64,000 nucleotides of DNA. Origin: Acanthacorydalis orientalis (lineage: Eukaryota > Arthropoda > Insecta > Megaloptera > Corydalidae). The notes under the pieces are model-generated. The model did no database searches. It was given only the letters and a program-made list of their open reading frames with translations, and was not told the DNA's origin. Where the stretch lies: NCBI GenBank assembly GCA_034766995.1, contig CM068317.1, positions 7,997,001 through 8,061,000 on the forward strand, in the 5' to 3' direction. Of the stretch, positions 1 through 11,719 are shown one piece after another; within the stretch, counting starts at the first letter, position 1, and each line of letters opens with the position of its first letter. The translations under genes and the position numbers were made by a program.

Positions 1-555
1 TATACACTTGTGTGTGCATAGTAGTGGTTCCAATCGCGCTTAAAACATCAATAAATCAAGAAGCACACGACTCGACCGACAAACGGGGTATGAAATCAGA
101 CCACCCGGCAAACGAAGCAGCAGCAGCCGCCGCGGCACCGCAAAAACACGGAAAAGCGAACGGAAAACCCTTATGCCTTCGTGATAAATATTACCCAATA
201 TTTTATATCTCGATATGTAGTACGGTCAGACGATCGGGTAGTGTGAGTAGCATGTAGTGAACCACCGAGTAGATCGGCTACCCGGCGCTCCCACCGTTGC
301 CACCACAATCACGTTGTCCCGAATACGTACGTACGTTTTTGCATATCCTACGAGAGTGACTCGACGAGCGTTAAAACTACCTCCCCAAATCCGACGTCGG
401 ATCACCAACGTGGTGTCGAACTACCCCGTTCTTCCTTCTTGCCCCACACTAACATGTCTGCTAACTAAGCAGTAGAGTAGCAACGGACCTTACTTCGACG
501 GATGAGGACACAGACGATTCATACCATTACGTATGGTCGTTCAGTAAGTGAATTT
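1..555. promoter_or_regulatory. GC-richer island, candidate enhancer
   Basis: This island stands out sharply from the AT-rich DNA starting near 560. It contains a GCA/GCC-rich run (115-138), a Ci/Gli-like motif GACCACCCG (99-107), the palindrome ACGTACGTACGT (325-336) and several C-rich stretches on the plus strand (390-455). A plus-strand reading frame at 12-257 contains seven alanines, but it has no splice context or recognisable domain and I do not call it a gene. Enhancer function is inferred from composition only. Confidence 0.3.
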
Positions 556-1544
556 AGTTGTTGCATCTCTAATCTGAGAAATATATCAGATTAATTATAA
601 TAAAATTACACCACATGCGCGGACAATAATGGATTTAAAGACTGTCTGACTTTCAACTTTTCATTGGAAAAGTAAAGTATTTTTAGAAATAGAAATGATT
701 CGAAAAGAACAGCATTTTTATTTTTTAAAATTTTAAATAAAATCTTAGAGGATGTCCTCTTTTATAAATTTTGATAATATAAATACATCTTATATATAAC
801 CGAAATAATAAAAAAACTAACGAAATATTACTCTTCCAGTTTTATGTTTAATTATAAAACTCATTTTAGATAACTATTGAAATTGTTAATTATGAAAAAG
901 TTAAATTTTATAATAAATTTTACGCTAAAAGTTACAATAGAAATATAATACAAAAAATAGTTACAATCAGTTCAATAATATTAACTTCGACGTTTAAATT
1001 CCTAATAGTTTTATATTAAAAAAAATGGAGTAAGATTTTTTTTTGATAAAAAACACTTCGATTGATGTAATAATTAAATTTTCAATACTTACTATCGAAG
1101 AAGTTTTGAACGAATTGAGTTATTTTTCACTTTGATCTTATTGTATCAACCCTACATTGGGGACTGAATTGAAATATATTGACATTTAGTATTACAGATA
1201 TTATATTACTTGGTATAACTGATAATTTTAAGAGGAAAAAAATACTATTTTAACTTTTACTATTAAAAGAAAGTTACATGAATTTTTTGTAATATAAAAC
1301 ATATTTGTTTTTAATACTTTAGAATTATTTTGCACATGATACAATCTTACATTGAAAGTTGGTAAATGAACATACTTCGTATAAAAATAATTATCTTAAT
1401 AATATTTCAAGCATGGTTGCGAGTGAAATCAACTTTATTCAATATGATTTTAAAATTACATAATTACATACTGACTCCTACATAAAAGATTATAAAAGTT
1501 TAAAAAATAAGTCAGTACTTCAAATGTATAAAATTTTGATTTCT

Positions 1545-1579
<35 letters not shown>

Positions 1580-2278
1580 TTTAAAACATTTTCGGTCTAA
1601 AATTATAAAATAAATTAGAAATGGAAATTATTTTTTTATTTATAAATAAATTTATTTTTCATTGTTTCTTCATGATTATTTACATAAAATTGATAAAAAT
1701 ATTTTTGCACAGAAATAATGAAATAAAAATAAGTAAACATTTAATAGACATTAAAAATAATTTCGTACTTAAAGAAACATGTTTTTAGATTTGTATTTAC
1801 AAGATTTTTTAAAATGAATATGAAAATAAAATGTTAGCTTTCAGTCTTTGAAGCCGGGGATAGAAAAAGGGTACTGGAAATTTTAACAAATATTTTTCGA
1901 TTAATTGGACATTCTTTTATCGTAAAAAAATAAAAATTACCAATTTGTCTGTAACAAAAAAATATGTTAATTCAGATTAGGCATTAGAAATTTTACATCT
2001 ATGTGATGTACCACGAAAAATCTCTGATAATGTTCAGGGAAATTAAATCTCGTGATTGGAAACATATAATTGGAAGCAGAAAAAATTATTACAATTAAAA
2101 ATGTGCAGAAATAGCATTACTGTTGAGTGTGAAAATTTTTGAAACAATCAAATGTGTACAAAATGGTTTCACATCGGTCACATCAAAGAGTTAACTAGGA
2201 AAATATTATTAAAAATTATAACAAATGGGAGAAAATAGTTTTATTCTTTGACTTAAGAAAGAAATCTGAATTATGAAA
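556..2278. other. AT-rich intronic DNA
   Basis: The stretch is extremely AT-rich and contains homopolymer runs and one (TA)n array at 1549-1576. I see no gene, exon or transposon terminus in it. Confidence 0.6.
1549..1576. repeat. (TA)n microsatellite
   Basis: About 14 uninterrupted TA units. Confidence 0.95.
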
Positions 2279-2346
2279 AAATCTGTTCTAACACTTATGA
2301 AATTATGATTTTAAAATTATATTTTCATAAGTCTTAGAACAGATTT
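2279..2346. other. Near-perfect 68-nt hairpin
   Basis: The arms 2279-2310 and 2315-2346 pair along 32 positions with only two mismatches (2292/2333 and 2303/2322) and one G-U-type pair. The loop is four bases (TTAA). The stem outside the loop is mixed sequence (arm begins AAATCTGTTCTAACACTTAT), so it is not a by-product of a TA repeat. It could be a microRNA precursor or a snap-back MITE. The stem is more perfect than most insect microRNAs, which favours a palindromic MITE or an siRNA-producing hairpin. Confidence 0.6.
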
Positions 2347-2551
2347 CTTTCGTATATAAATTACACCATAAATATTTTACATATCAAAATATTAAATTGT
2401 TAAATTATTTTTTTATTCATTTTGAAACCGTAAACACTAGCATAAAAATTGAGATAAGTGAAGAATAATTAATTTGTAAAAATAACTTAAACGACAATTG
2501 AAAACTATAATTATTATATGAATGATATATATTTTTTTATTATTATATTAG

Positions 2552-2557
<6 letters not shown>

Positions 2558-2587
<30 letters not shown>
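2558..2587. repeat. (TA)n microsatellite
   Basis: About 15 TA units, preceded by TTATTATATTA-type sequence. Confidence 0.95.
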
Positions 2588-2596
<9 letters not shown>

Positions 2597-2989
2597 AGTG
2601 ATATTTATACTTAAAGCTCTTTTTGAAACCTTCATTGTAAAAAATATTTGCATTAATGTTAAACAGGGGAAATGAAAACATAAATTATAATATTTTTTTA
2701 ATTATGTGTACAGATAAAAACGGTATTTAACGTTTTTAAGATTTCAAATTGAATAAAATAACGTGTTCTTTATTTTAATGATTATTTAAATACGAAATAA
2801 GGCAGTTTTAAGACAAGAATTTATTATCCACGTTTCCAACTATTTCTTATTTTTATATCCTGTTAAAATTAAAAAAATTGACTTATAAATACATAGTATA
2901 ATCAAGCAATATACGATTAAAAATACTTACAAACATAAAATGAAATTAATAGAAAAACATTATCTTTAAAAAATATTACACAAAAAAAA

Positions 2990-3500
2990 TGTTTCTCGAT
3001 ACCAGTACTGCATTTTTATCTACACCGAAATTTCGTTGCCGCCTCGGACTTGCAACATGGTATTCATACATGTCGAGGGGTGTGAGTTCATAAGTAGCGA
3101 CACACATTCGTAATGTCGTTTCACATAGATATATCGATAGTCGTCAGTAACGTATGTCGTACGTTATAACCGGTTATATTCGCGTCGTAACGGAACCGAT
3201 AACAAATGGTAATTTATCGGAGGCAAAAACACAAAAAAAAACCCTCGTACATAGATATATTTCTACCGCTGCCGTTTCTGTTTCTCCACCGGTCTCTCTG
3301 TATTGAGATGGTGGTGGCTTTGTACGTACGTACAGGAGGAAACAGTTGACCAGTTTTAATTGTTCGATGCGTTATTTTACGTGTGTCGCTCGACTCGTCG
3401 CTTTTTTCTCTACATTTATTTGTCTGGGTCACATGTCGATTTCAATGCGCCGCGTGAATTGGCGTGGATGAGTTTTTGTGTGTTGCAAATTGGTCCTAAA
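2990..3500. promoter_or_regulatory. GC-richer island, candidate enhancer
   Basis: This complex-sequence island holds the 14-bp palindrome TATAACCGGTTATA (3165-3178). Its core AACCGGTT is the classical Grainyhead/CP2 binding sequence. A second perfect palindrome, TGTACGTACGTACA, lies at 3321-3334. Reading frames here are short and unlike any known protein. The Grainyhead assignment comes from motif knowledge and in vivo use is inference. Confidence 0.35.
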
Positions 3501-3793
3501 ATATATTTTTATTGTTGTTATTGATCAATTATTATCCGGTTTTATTATGACATAACATACATTTTAATATCAATGTATCATTATTAGATTTTTCGTTTTA
3601 TTTAATACATTATTTCTTTATCTCTTATTGCGAATTAAGATTTCATAATGAACTAGACTTTAATATTAGGCAAATAATATTCAGTGTGCATGACTTGATT
3701 TCTCGTTTTGTAAAATATGGTTGAAATAAAATTAAATTCTTTTAATTTTGAATATACATATTAAATTTTAAATATAATTCCAAGTTTATAATA

Positions 3794-4339
3794 GGTTGGT
3801 AGGAAAATAATTGTGGTTTTTGTTTTCTGAAATCAAACCTTATTTTTTCCAATGAAGATGTTATTTCATCGTGTTCATGTTAATATCATTTTAATGTCAA
3901 TTTTTCGGTGTGAATTTAATAACATTCAATTTGGGTTTATTGTTAATTTTACTTCAAATTGAGCTATTAAATTAAATATTGCAAAGAAGTAAATAAGAGT
4001 ATTTTTTTTTAATGAGTTCAAAACTTGTGGTAAGGCAGCAGACACTGCTCGTAAATTAAACGATGCTTTTTGTATGGGTACTGTTAAAGAACGTACGGTG
4101 AGATACTAGTTCCAAGAATTACGTGCTGAGGACGAAATCTTTGAAGATGAAGAAGGTCACAGACATCCTTCTTCAGTTCATAACGACCAACTGAAGGTGT
4201 TAGTTGAATCAAAACCACGCACAACAATTTAAGAGCTTGTACAAAATTTAAGCGCTAGTCATCTAATAGTTCTGGACCACTTAAAACAGCCAGGATATGA
4301 ATTTGAAGGGCATAAGCCGCAATTCTTTTTCTATCAACC
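3794..4339 (+). mobile_element. Internally deleted mariner-family transposon
   Basis: This is a 546-bp element bounded by inverted repeats that match at about 23 of 29 positions. The left end starts GGTTGGTAGGAAAATAATTG and the right end, on the minus strand, starts GGTTGATAGAAAAAGAATTG. Both ends are flanked by the TA duplication expected of mariner (3792-3793 and 4340-4341). The ends resemble the Hsmar1/irritans-type mariner terminus (TTAGGTTGGTGCAAAAG). The interior keeps only the DNA-binding half of the transposase, and the catalytic half has been lost by deletion. The copy is non-autonomous and old. Confidence 0.9.
3981..4301 (+). pseudogene. Mariner transposase N-terminal (helix-turn-helix) fragment, broken
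   Basis: One plus-strand frame encodes the start of a mariner transposase. It reads NEFKTCGKAADTARKLNDAF, then a segment like the family's VNERTVQRWF, a D/E-rich linker and a second helix-turn-helix with RTT..ELVQNLSASH. These are the two DNA-binding helices that recognise the inverted repeats. The frame is interrupted by stops at 3990-3992, 4107-4109 (where a conserved tryptophan TGG has become TAG) and 4230-4232. It runs out after about 100 codons, directly into the right inverted repeat. The catalytic DD34D-type domain is absent. No function as transposase is possible. Confidence 0.88.
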
Positions 4340-4344
4340 TAATA

Positions 4345-5160
4345 TCAAAAAAAAATCAAGAAAACATCATTTTGAACTGATTTTTTTACTCAATTTGTAT
4401 ATAGTTATTCATACAGTAATAAGTCCAGTATAGTTATTCAGTCACATCATCAAGTTACATATATGTAACTTAATTATTAATAACTTATCTGTATTGAAAT
4501 ATAATTTAAAAATTCATTAAATGTTATTAGTTTTTTAAAAAAAATAAAAATCAAAGATACCCAATTGAAATATAAGCACAAAATTTTATTAGTGAGTTAT
4601 TAAAATAAGTTTTCAAAAAGCTGATATTTTTTAAAAAATACTTGTTTTATTTTTACTTTTTTTGAATATTTAAAAATATTGAAACATATGTTTTATGACT
4701 ATTTTATAGGATTAATTAGTGTTTTGCAAAATATATAGGCATTACTTCTGGTATATTTTTTTAAATAAATAATTTTTAGATATTAGATATTAATGTATTT
4801 ATATGTCAGAAATTCAAATTTATTTATACTGCATTTTTTACAAAAATAATTTTTATTTTCCGATGTAACAATTTTCCTATTTTTAGTATAACTTTTGGTA
4901 GAGGTTGTAACAAAAATATATTTTTTTCCATTTAATTTTTACATCTTGTAAAAAACATTCTTAACACTTAAAAATGTTTTATTACAAAATTGTGAGTAAA
5001 TTCATTGTGAGTACTTTCCATTTTTAAAATTAATTATATTCTCAGAATAATTTATTTCATATTTAAATTTAATTTTCAATTGTAAGATTTCTTAATATTT
5101 TATATAAGGTACACAAAGTAAAAAAATAATTGTTTAATTAGCATACTGTTTATATTTCTA
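4345..5160. other. AT-rich intronic DNA with a 20-bp palindrome
   Basis: This is AT-rich DNA without genes. It includes the perfect palindrome AAGTTACATATATGTAACTT at 4452-4471. Confidence 0.6.
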
Positions 5161-5167
5161 TTTCTAG

Positions 5168-5295
5168 AAGTTCACTCCTCACAAAAAACATTTTTCTTAT
5201 AAAATGTCCAACAATTTCTTATTGTTTCAAAATGAACAACAAGCAATTGTTGAATTTTAATTTTGATAAGAAAACGTTCTTGCGAAGAAACAATT
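5168..5295. repeat. Imperfect ~130-bp palindrome, possible snap-back MITE
   Basis: The left arm (about 5168-5218, containing TTTTTCTTATAAAATG and CAACAATT) is matched by the reverse complement of the right arm (about 5242-5295, containing CAATTGTTG and GATAAGAAAACG). There are several mismatches. No target duplication is clear. Confidence 0.4.
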
Positions 5296-5673
5296 AATTA
5301 AAATAATTATAGAATGTCATCACTATTCAAAAAAGACACACAGAAAAATATATTTTTAACAAAGTCTACTTTTTCAGATTTTTTTATGTTCTTCCTAGTA
5401 ATTTATCATTCTTTAATACTATTTTTAAATATATTTTTGTCTTTTCGATTTTTTGATTTTGTATTCCGAAACTATTTCCCATTTTATCTAGAAATTAGAT
5501 ATTATTTAGACATTTCTCTAATTTTAAATACAAATAATATGCTTTTATGGTTAAATACCTTAGGTTACTTTGTAGACTTTTAATATTCAAGTGACGTTTT
5601 TAATTTTTGACAAATGTAAGATTATTGTACACTTTCACTTTTTAAAGAATATCTATCTATATACGTATCTATA

Positions 5674-5678
<5 letters not shown>

Positions 5679-5722
<44 letters not shown>

Positions 5723-5733
5723 AGAGAGAGAGA
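5679..5733. repeat. (TA)n(GA)n compound microsatellite
   Basis: A TA array (5679-5719) runs into a GA tract of about six units (5721-5732). Confidence 0.95.
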
Positions 5734-6663
5734 TACACTCTCAGATGTGTGTGTACGTGCTTAAATATAAGCAAAAAAGTAATAAATAATAAAATTTGCG
5801 TTTATTTTATGATTTAATAAAATCACAAGACAGTTTGACCTTCCATGCACATTTTTAGTATATGTAATCTGATAAATAATTTAAATAAAAGATATAAAAA
5901 AAACCTTTACTATTAATGATACGTGTTTAAATGATTATATATTGTACACATACATACACCGACATACACATACATATTATTACGAATGATTAAAACGAAA
6001 AATATTTATATTATGAAACGGAACATTTTTTCATAATTCTTCAACAAATAGAATTTTAACAAAATCATTACATTAAATAGTTATCACGTGTCAACCTAAT
6101 TTCAGTATAATATTACAATATATTTTAATGATTATTTATTTTTTAATTTTCCATTTTTGTTTACTTAAAAAATTGTAGTAAGCTCGACGATATCATGTCA
6201 GTATTTCATTTACAGTTATTTATCATGTCAGATATGATGGTTGTATTAATATATTGGATAATAAAACAACGTTTCGAATAATAACCCACAAATACATTGT
6301 ACGTTTATTATATGCTTACTTGATAACAGGTATCTCTTTTTGTACATATATTTATAGACTTTATATATTTTTTTATTATTATTATTTGTACAATACGATT
6401 AACAATTACATAGATTGACTATATCTCTAGATACTGAGTGGCTCTACAAAAGGAAATATCAGTACAATTTACAAATAATCGTAATGATATTTTTTTTATT
6501 TTATCAAGATTTTATATTCGTTGCTAAATTAAAAACATATTATTGGTTCAACAAAAACATAAAATGAATTATAATAGTCGATAATGGTCTCGTAAAAATA
6601 TTAATTTCGTTATCAATTACTAAAAATTATATGTAAATACAATAACGCAATTATGTGTGTGTT

Positions 6664-6665
<2 letters not shown>

Positions 6666-6713
<48 letters not shown>
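6666..6713. repeat. (TA)n microsatellite
   Basis: About 24 TA units preceded by TGTGTGTTTG. Confidence 0.95.
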
Positions 6714-6719
<6 letters not shown>

Positions 6720-6921
6720 ATAGTATTGGAACTTGAATATATTAATATTTTTGACCCTTTTTCTCAACAACAACAGAATCGCGTGTGTTTCACAAGAATT
6801 GTAATAAATAATCACACTTACTTAATAAATATTTTCTACAAGCATTAAGGTCTTTGCAATCGGTGATATATTTATATACTTAATTTACATTCTAACAAAG
6901 AGATATGTTATGATAAAATTG

Positions 6922-6922
<1 letters not shown>

Positions 6923-6956
<34 letters not shown>
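6923..6956. repeat. (TA)n microsatellite
   Basis: About 16 TA units followed by TTTATA variants. Confidence 0.93.
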
Positions 6957-6969
<13 letters not shown>

Positions 6970-7279
6970 GAATATTGATTTTTTCGCAAGAATGACGTAG
7001 TAGTTGGTTGTTTATACAAGGAATATAGTCAAGTGAATTTTTATTAAAAACAAATGTTTAAATAAACAAAAGCTTTTCTTTGAAGCATATTGTTTAATGA
7101 AAGTTGATTATTTCTGCTTTTCAAAAAAATCTATTCATAACAGAAGACACATTTAATTATTATTTGTTATTTTATTTATATAACCTAATATTATTTAAAC
7201 TAAAAGAAAAAATAGGAAATCAAATTTAATGTACGGGATTAAATTTTATAAACAATTTAAATAGTTATTTTTCTTTTCG

Positions 7280-7428
7280 TTGAGGTCACTAATCTTTACA
7301 TTTATTTCTACATTATTCGTTTTGTCTTTCGATATCTTCGGATGGGTATATATTCATCCAGTAACCTTTTAAAGATTTCAGAAGATGAAACAGATAAAGG
7401 AGAAACAAAAATAGAGTAGTGATCTCAA
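7280..7428. repeat. 149-bp terminal-inverted-repeat element, possible MITE
   Basis: The ends are inverted: TTGAGGTCACTAATCT at 7280 versus TTGAGATCACTACTCT read on the minus strand from 7428. The similarity continues more weakly inward (TTTGTCTTT and ATCTTC blocks in both arms). The centre carries GGATG...CATCC. No clear target duplication is visible and the family is not recognised. Confidence 0.5.
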
Positions 7429-7429
7429 G

Positions 7430-8489
7430 AACAAGAAAAATATCTTCAAATGTAGGTAAACACAAACGATACAAATTACAAAAATTTTAATATCATTTGA
7501 ATAAAGTTATATAGAAAAATAAATAACAAAAAAATCACAGAAAATATACATATAATAAAAATTGCATAACTGTGTATTAAAATATTTGATTAGAATTAAG
7601 AATTTATAGAATACAACAAAAATGGTTTAGATGTTACTTAGTACAAATTTATATAAAACACATTTTTATTTATTATGCAAAAATAGATAGTATGATTATT
7701 AAGAAGTAAATTGACTGGATGAATTCTAACTGAATATTAACTTGACAATTAACAATTAATGACTGATTCAGTAATTAAGAAAAAAAACTCGTAGAATAAC
7801 AATTAAGAATTATTTTGTAAAATAAAAAATAATTTCTGATTCATTCTTTAATGTACAAAAATAGATAAGTTGATGATAAATGATTACTAATTGACTCATT
7901 TTTATACGAGAGTTGCCTAATCACTGGTATCTTTATTTAAAGATTTATAATTATTAGTAGTCTGACTAGACAGATGGAAAATTTTATTAATTTCTATAAA
8001 CAGTAAATGACTAACGAACATAAATTTTCTTAATTGATTTTAAATTTATTTTATATATATTAAAGAACAGCAACAATTAATAATAAACATATTTCTCATT
8101 CAATATCAAACTTCAGTAGTTAATAAAGTATTTAATAAAAATCAAAAAACTTATAATCAGTGAATAGAACAGTATTAAAAGTATAATCTATAGTAAATTA
8201 GTTGAATTTTTAATCCTCATGTATGGATGCTCTAATTGAATCATTGGGTATTAACCTTTAAATTTCAGATTTTTAAATTAGAATGATGATGTATTTCAAA
8301 TCATTAAATTATATTTAGTTTAAAGAGATGATTTTTAACCATTATAACTCTCAAAAAATATTCAATTTCATAATTGAAATAATATCAACCATTTTTATTT
8401 TTACTATTGAAAAATTAAAAAAAAATACTCTTCATATACTTTAAACCATGAATTTTACTTTTAAATATGAACATATCAATAATTATCAG

Positions 8490-8537
<48 letters not shown>

Positions 8538-8869
8538 TTCTGAAGATAATTGTTTGTTCTTCAAATTCAGTTGCAGTTTGATGTCAGTTTTCTCTAAAAA
8601 GTTCTTAATCGAATTAACATATAAACGAATTAAAGATTTCCATAATTACGTATAATATTATTTTAATTTTTAATTATATTAATATAATACATGTTTTATC
8701 AACAAAACCGATATATAAAAATCGAAAACACGAATATAAGAATATATAATGCAGCTAATATATCAATAATTTTATTGAACTGAATGAAACGCATGATAAA
8801 ATAATTATCTTTATATTTAAAAATAAATGTTATTCATCACGAAAAAGATTAATAAGAATATGAATATCA
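7430..8869. other. AT-rich intronic DNA
   Basis: This stretch has no ORF, exon or terminus that I can support. It contains one TA array at 8490-8534. Confidence 0.6.
8490..8534. repeat. (TA)n microsatellite
   Basis: About 22 TA units. Confidence 0.95.
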
Positions 8870-9490
8870 TAACAGTTTTCGCGGCTCCCTGTACACGTGT
8901 ACGTGTGTGCATGTGAATAAGTTTTCCGAGTTTATTTATAATCAATACACGTCGAAATATTTAGTATGTAATAGCGCGATAAGACTGATTTGGCATAGAC
9001 AAACCAGGTAACTTAAGCTATACACAAAATTATTGATTGATTTCTGACGTCGTATATATATATATATATATATACTGATTGAGTTTATTATGACGGTTGC
9101 CCCTAGAATTCATCCGTCGGCGGTACCTTTTAATAAAGATGGATTGGCGGCAATGATGATGATGATGTCATTTATTAGGGAGAAAATATCGATGAAAATA
9201 TTTTATATTTTCGTCAGACAAGCGAACAGGGCTTTCGAACGGGGTTACAGCAAAGGCGAAACGAGAATGACACGGTGTTTGGTACACGGTTTGGGGTTGA
9301 AAAGGGGGAAACGCCGTGTGATCAGAAATAAAAGATTGGATCACGAAAGGTGGTGTGACTGGATTCGCGATTTTATCGAATATATTGTGACCGATACGAT
9401 TATTTTGTCTCGCTTATTAGAACGATTCGATTGGTGCTGAGGGACAGTGACGGACTTATCTTTTTTATGTACATACACGTGTGCACGCGA
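8870..9490. promoter_or_regulatory. GC-richer island with a 116-codon plus-strand ORF
   Basis: The first part holds the palindrome GTACACGTGTAC (8891-8902) with a CACGTG E-box core. After a TA array (9052-9074), 9080-9440 is purine-rich on the plus strand. It contains an uninterrupted 116-codon frame (9090-9440) with five consecutive Met codons (ATGATG repeats) and a basic C-terminal half (GLKRGKRRVIRNKR). This is the longest frame in the window that is not a TA-repeat artefact. It has no recognised domain, signal peptide or splice context. It could be a small nested gene, but a chance frame inside an enhancer is more likely. Confidence 0.3.
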
Positions 9491-9494
9491 AAGA

Positions 9495-10640
9495 AATGTT
9501 TTAGTTGAACAATCATTGTTCTTTTTTTATTAATTGACTTGTGTATTGCAGGTGAATTTGTACCATTCTTTTACAATGGATGTCAGTTGTTATTGATATA
9601 TTTATACGGACGTCAAACTGGTTCGAACTGTTCTTTTTCCAATACTTGTATTGTTCAGTCGTATTATTTGCATATTTATCGAAATTATTTTTTAATTTCA
9701 TATGGAAAATAACAATATTCACTTCAGTTAAAATAAGTACGTTTCTTTCAAATTAATTAAAATATAATACTTTTCTTTATTATTGCATAAAACCAGAATG
9801 AAACAATGAATTGTGTACAATAATTAAAAAGAATTAAATTAAAAATTAATGCTTTCATTTAGTGAATACATCAAAAAAGTATGTATTTATTTCATATGCT
9901 TTGTTTTTAATTTATTTTTAAAAATCTTGTTTAATAATCGTAGCTTTCAAATTTTTAAAATAAATAAATATGCAAATTATTTAAAGCATTGATCTTTCCT
10001 AAACGTTTTAGTTCTAGTGGTCAAAAACGTACGTTATGTAAATTTTTCATGATTTTTTAAATAAATGTATTTATATTGCAACTAATACTCAATATACATT
10101 GTTGTAAAAACATCTTTAAAGAAATAAGCACAATTTATATTATTTTGAAAAAAAAGTAATAAAAATATTTCTAACTATTAATTATACTTTATAATCAAAT
10201 GATTAATATTTACAATTTTGTAACATTTTTACAATTTTCGTTCAATTGTAAGAAATTTTCATTAATTTCTTTAATAATTATTAATTATGTTTTGGTTCTT
10301 CTTTATAAATTTATCTAGTATACAAAACAAATTTGATTTCATTACTCGTTCAGGATTTACTGAGAATACCACCAAACTTCTTACGATTAATATTGATTTT
10401 GTTTTTTAGTAATTTGCTAAGAGATAAATTGAAATTTCGTAATACACAAATAATATTTTTATTAGTTGCATTTACTACATTCTCCATAATTAAAATCCCA
10501 TTAAAATAAACATTAAGAAGAGATTCCTGAATATAAATTGAAAAATGTATTTCAATAAAAAGTGATTATAATTAAATATCAATATATCCGAACTAAATAA
10601 GTAAATATAATGCATTAATTTAAATTTATTTCCGACAATA

Positions 10641-10689
<49 letters not shown>

Positions 10690-11642
10690 TAATGTGAACA
10701 CACGTGTACTAATAATAGTTATAAAGAGTGAAATATCTCTAATTTAAATACAATTAAGGTCATGTTATAATTAATTTATTGTAAATTAATTCTAATTAAA
10801 TTCATTTTATTATTTTACATTTACAATATGTCTTGGGTAATTATAAAAAAAGATTGACATTAAAAAGTAGGAACAAGAACATTTAAACAAGTAAAATATT
10901 TATAGATAAAGTTTTCACAGAATAATTTAAATAATAATTCTATTTGTTCCAGTCGAATGCAATTAAATAAACAAGGTAATTGATATTTATACGAAATTAG
11001 TCGAATAATGTTTTTGTTTTAAAGCATAAATTTTAGTTTTAATTGCGTATAAGTTTATATCTTTTGTAAATTGTTTCTAATTAATTAACAACAATAATAT
11101 ATTAATCGTATTATATGTCAATACAAAAAGTAGATAAGGAAAAAGAAAAACAATCATATCGTATGAATCATAATCGTTAATGACATTTTCTATTAAGTTT
11201 GCATAAGATTTATCAGCAGTTTTACATTCGAGAAGACAAAAATATAATTAAAACCACCCTCGTAACAATATTTCACCACCCCGAAAGCAACAACAATAAA
11301 TCAATAATTAAAGTAGAAATTCAAATCATTTTAATCTAATTCTATAACGTATTCCTCATAGAAGCCGTCTGAATTTGCATATATTAAAGTATGTTCGCGT
11401 TATATTGACTATTGTAGCAAGAAATATTATATTCTCTCACCCTTACTTCTACCGCGTACGGAATAAGTATGTGGAAATTGATTTCGTTTCACTTGTTGTT
11501 GTATTGATTAAAATGGGTATTTTTTATTACTACAAAATCTTTTCTCTGCAGTATTTCTTCATATATACTTTTTACAATTAATTATTTCTTTTCTTACTTT
11601 ATAAACACTAATGCTTACTATATATACATAGTTATAAATATA

Positions 11643-11645
<3 letters not shown>
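9495..11645. other. AT-rich intronic DNA
   Basis: This stretch is mostly plain AT-rich sequence. The part at 9540-9740 is slightly more complex, but no exon or element can be supported. It contains the compound TG/TA array at 10640-10686. Confidence 0.55.
10640..10686. repeat. (TG)n(TA)n compound microsatellite
   Basis: Four to five TG units pass directly into about 19 TA units. An ACACGTGT palindrome follows at 10700-10707. Confidence 0.93.
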
Positions 11646-11692
<47 letters not shown>

Positions 11693-11697
11693 TACAT
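11646..11697. repeat. (TA)n microsatellite with CATA variants
   Basis: The TA array ends in TACATATATACATA. Confidence 0.93.
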
Positions 11698-11719
11698 AAA
11701 CAGTTATAAATATTAAGAC

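Larger units (their letters stand above)
5296..7279. other. AT-rich intronic DNA with TA arrays
   Basis: This is AT-rich sequence with three long TA arrays (listed separately). An 89-codon frame at 5314-5583 has the Phe/Leu/Ile/Asn/Lys composition of random AT-rich DNA and no domain. I do not call it a gene. Confidence 0.55.

Noticed and set aside
12..257. 81-codon plus-strand frame with seven alanines, resembling low-complexity regions of transcription factors
   Set aside because: It lies on the opposite strand to cut, has no splice sites or domain, and the alanines come from a short GCA/GCC run.
5314..5583. 89-codon frame, apparently hydrophobic, as a membrane protein
   Set aside because: Its Phe/Leu/Ile/Asn/Tyr composition is what random AT-rich DNA encodes. 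There is no domain, promoter or splice evidence.
9620..9640. GGTTCGAAC resembling a tRNA B box
   Set aside because: There is no A box at the right distance and no cloverleaf. No tRNA is present here.
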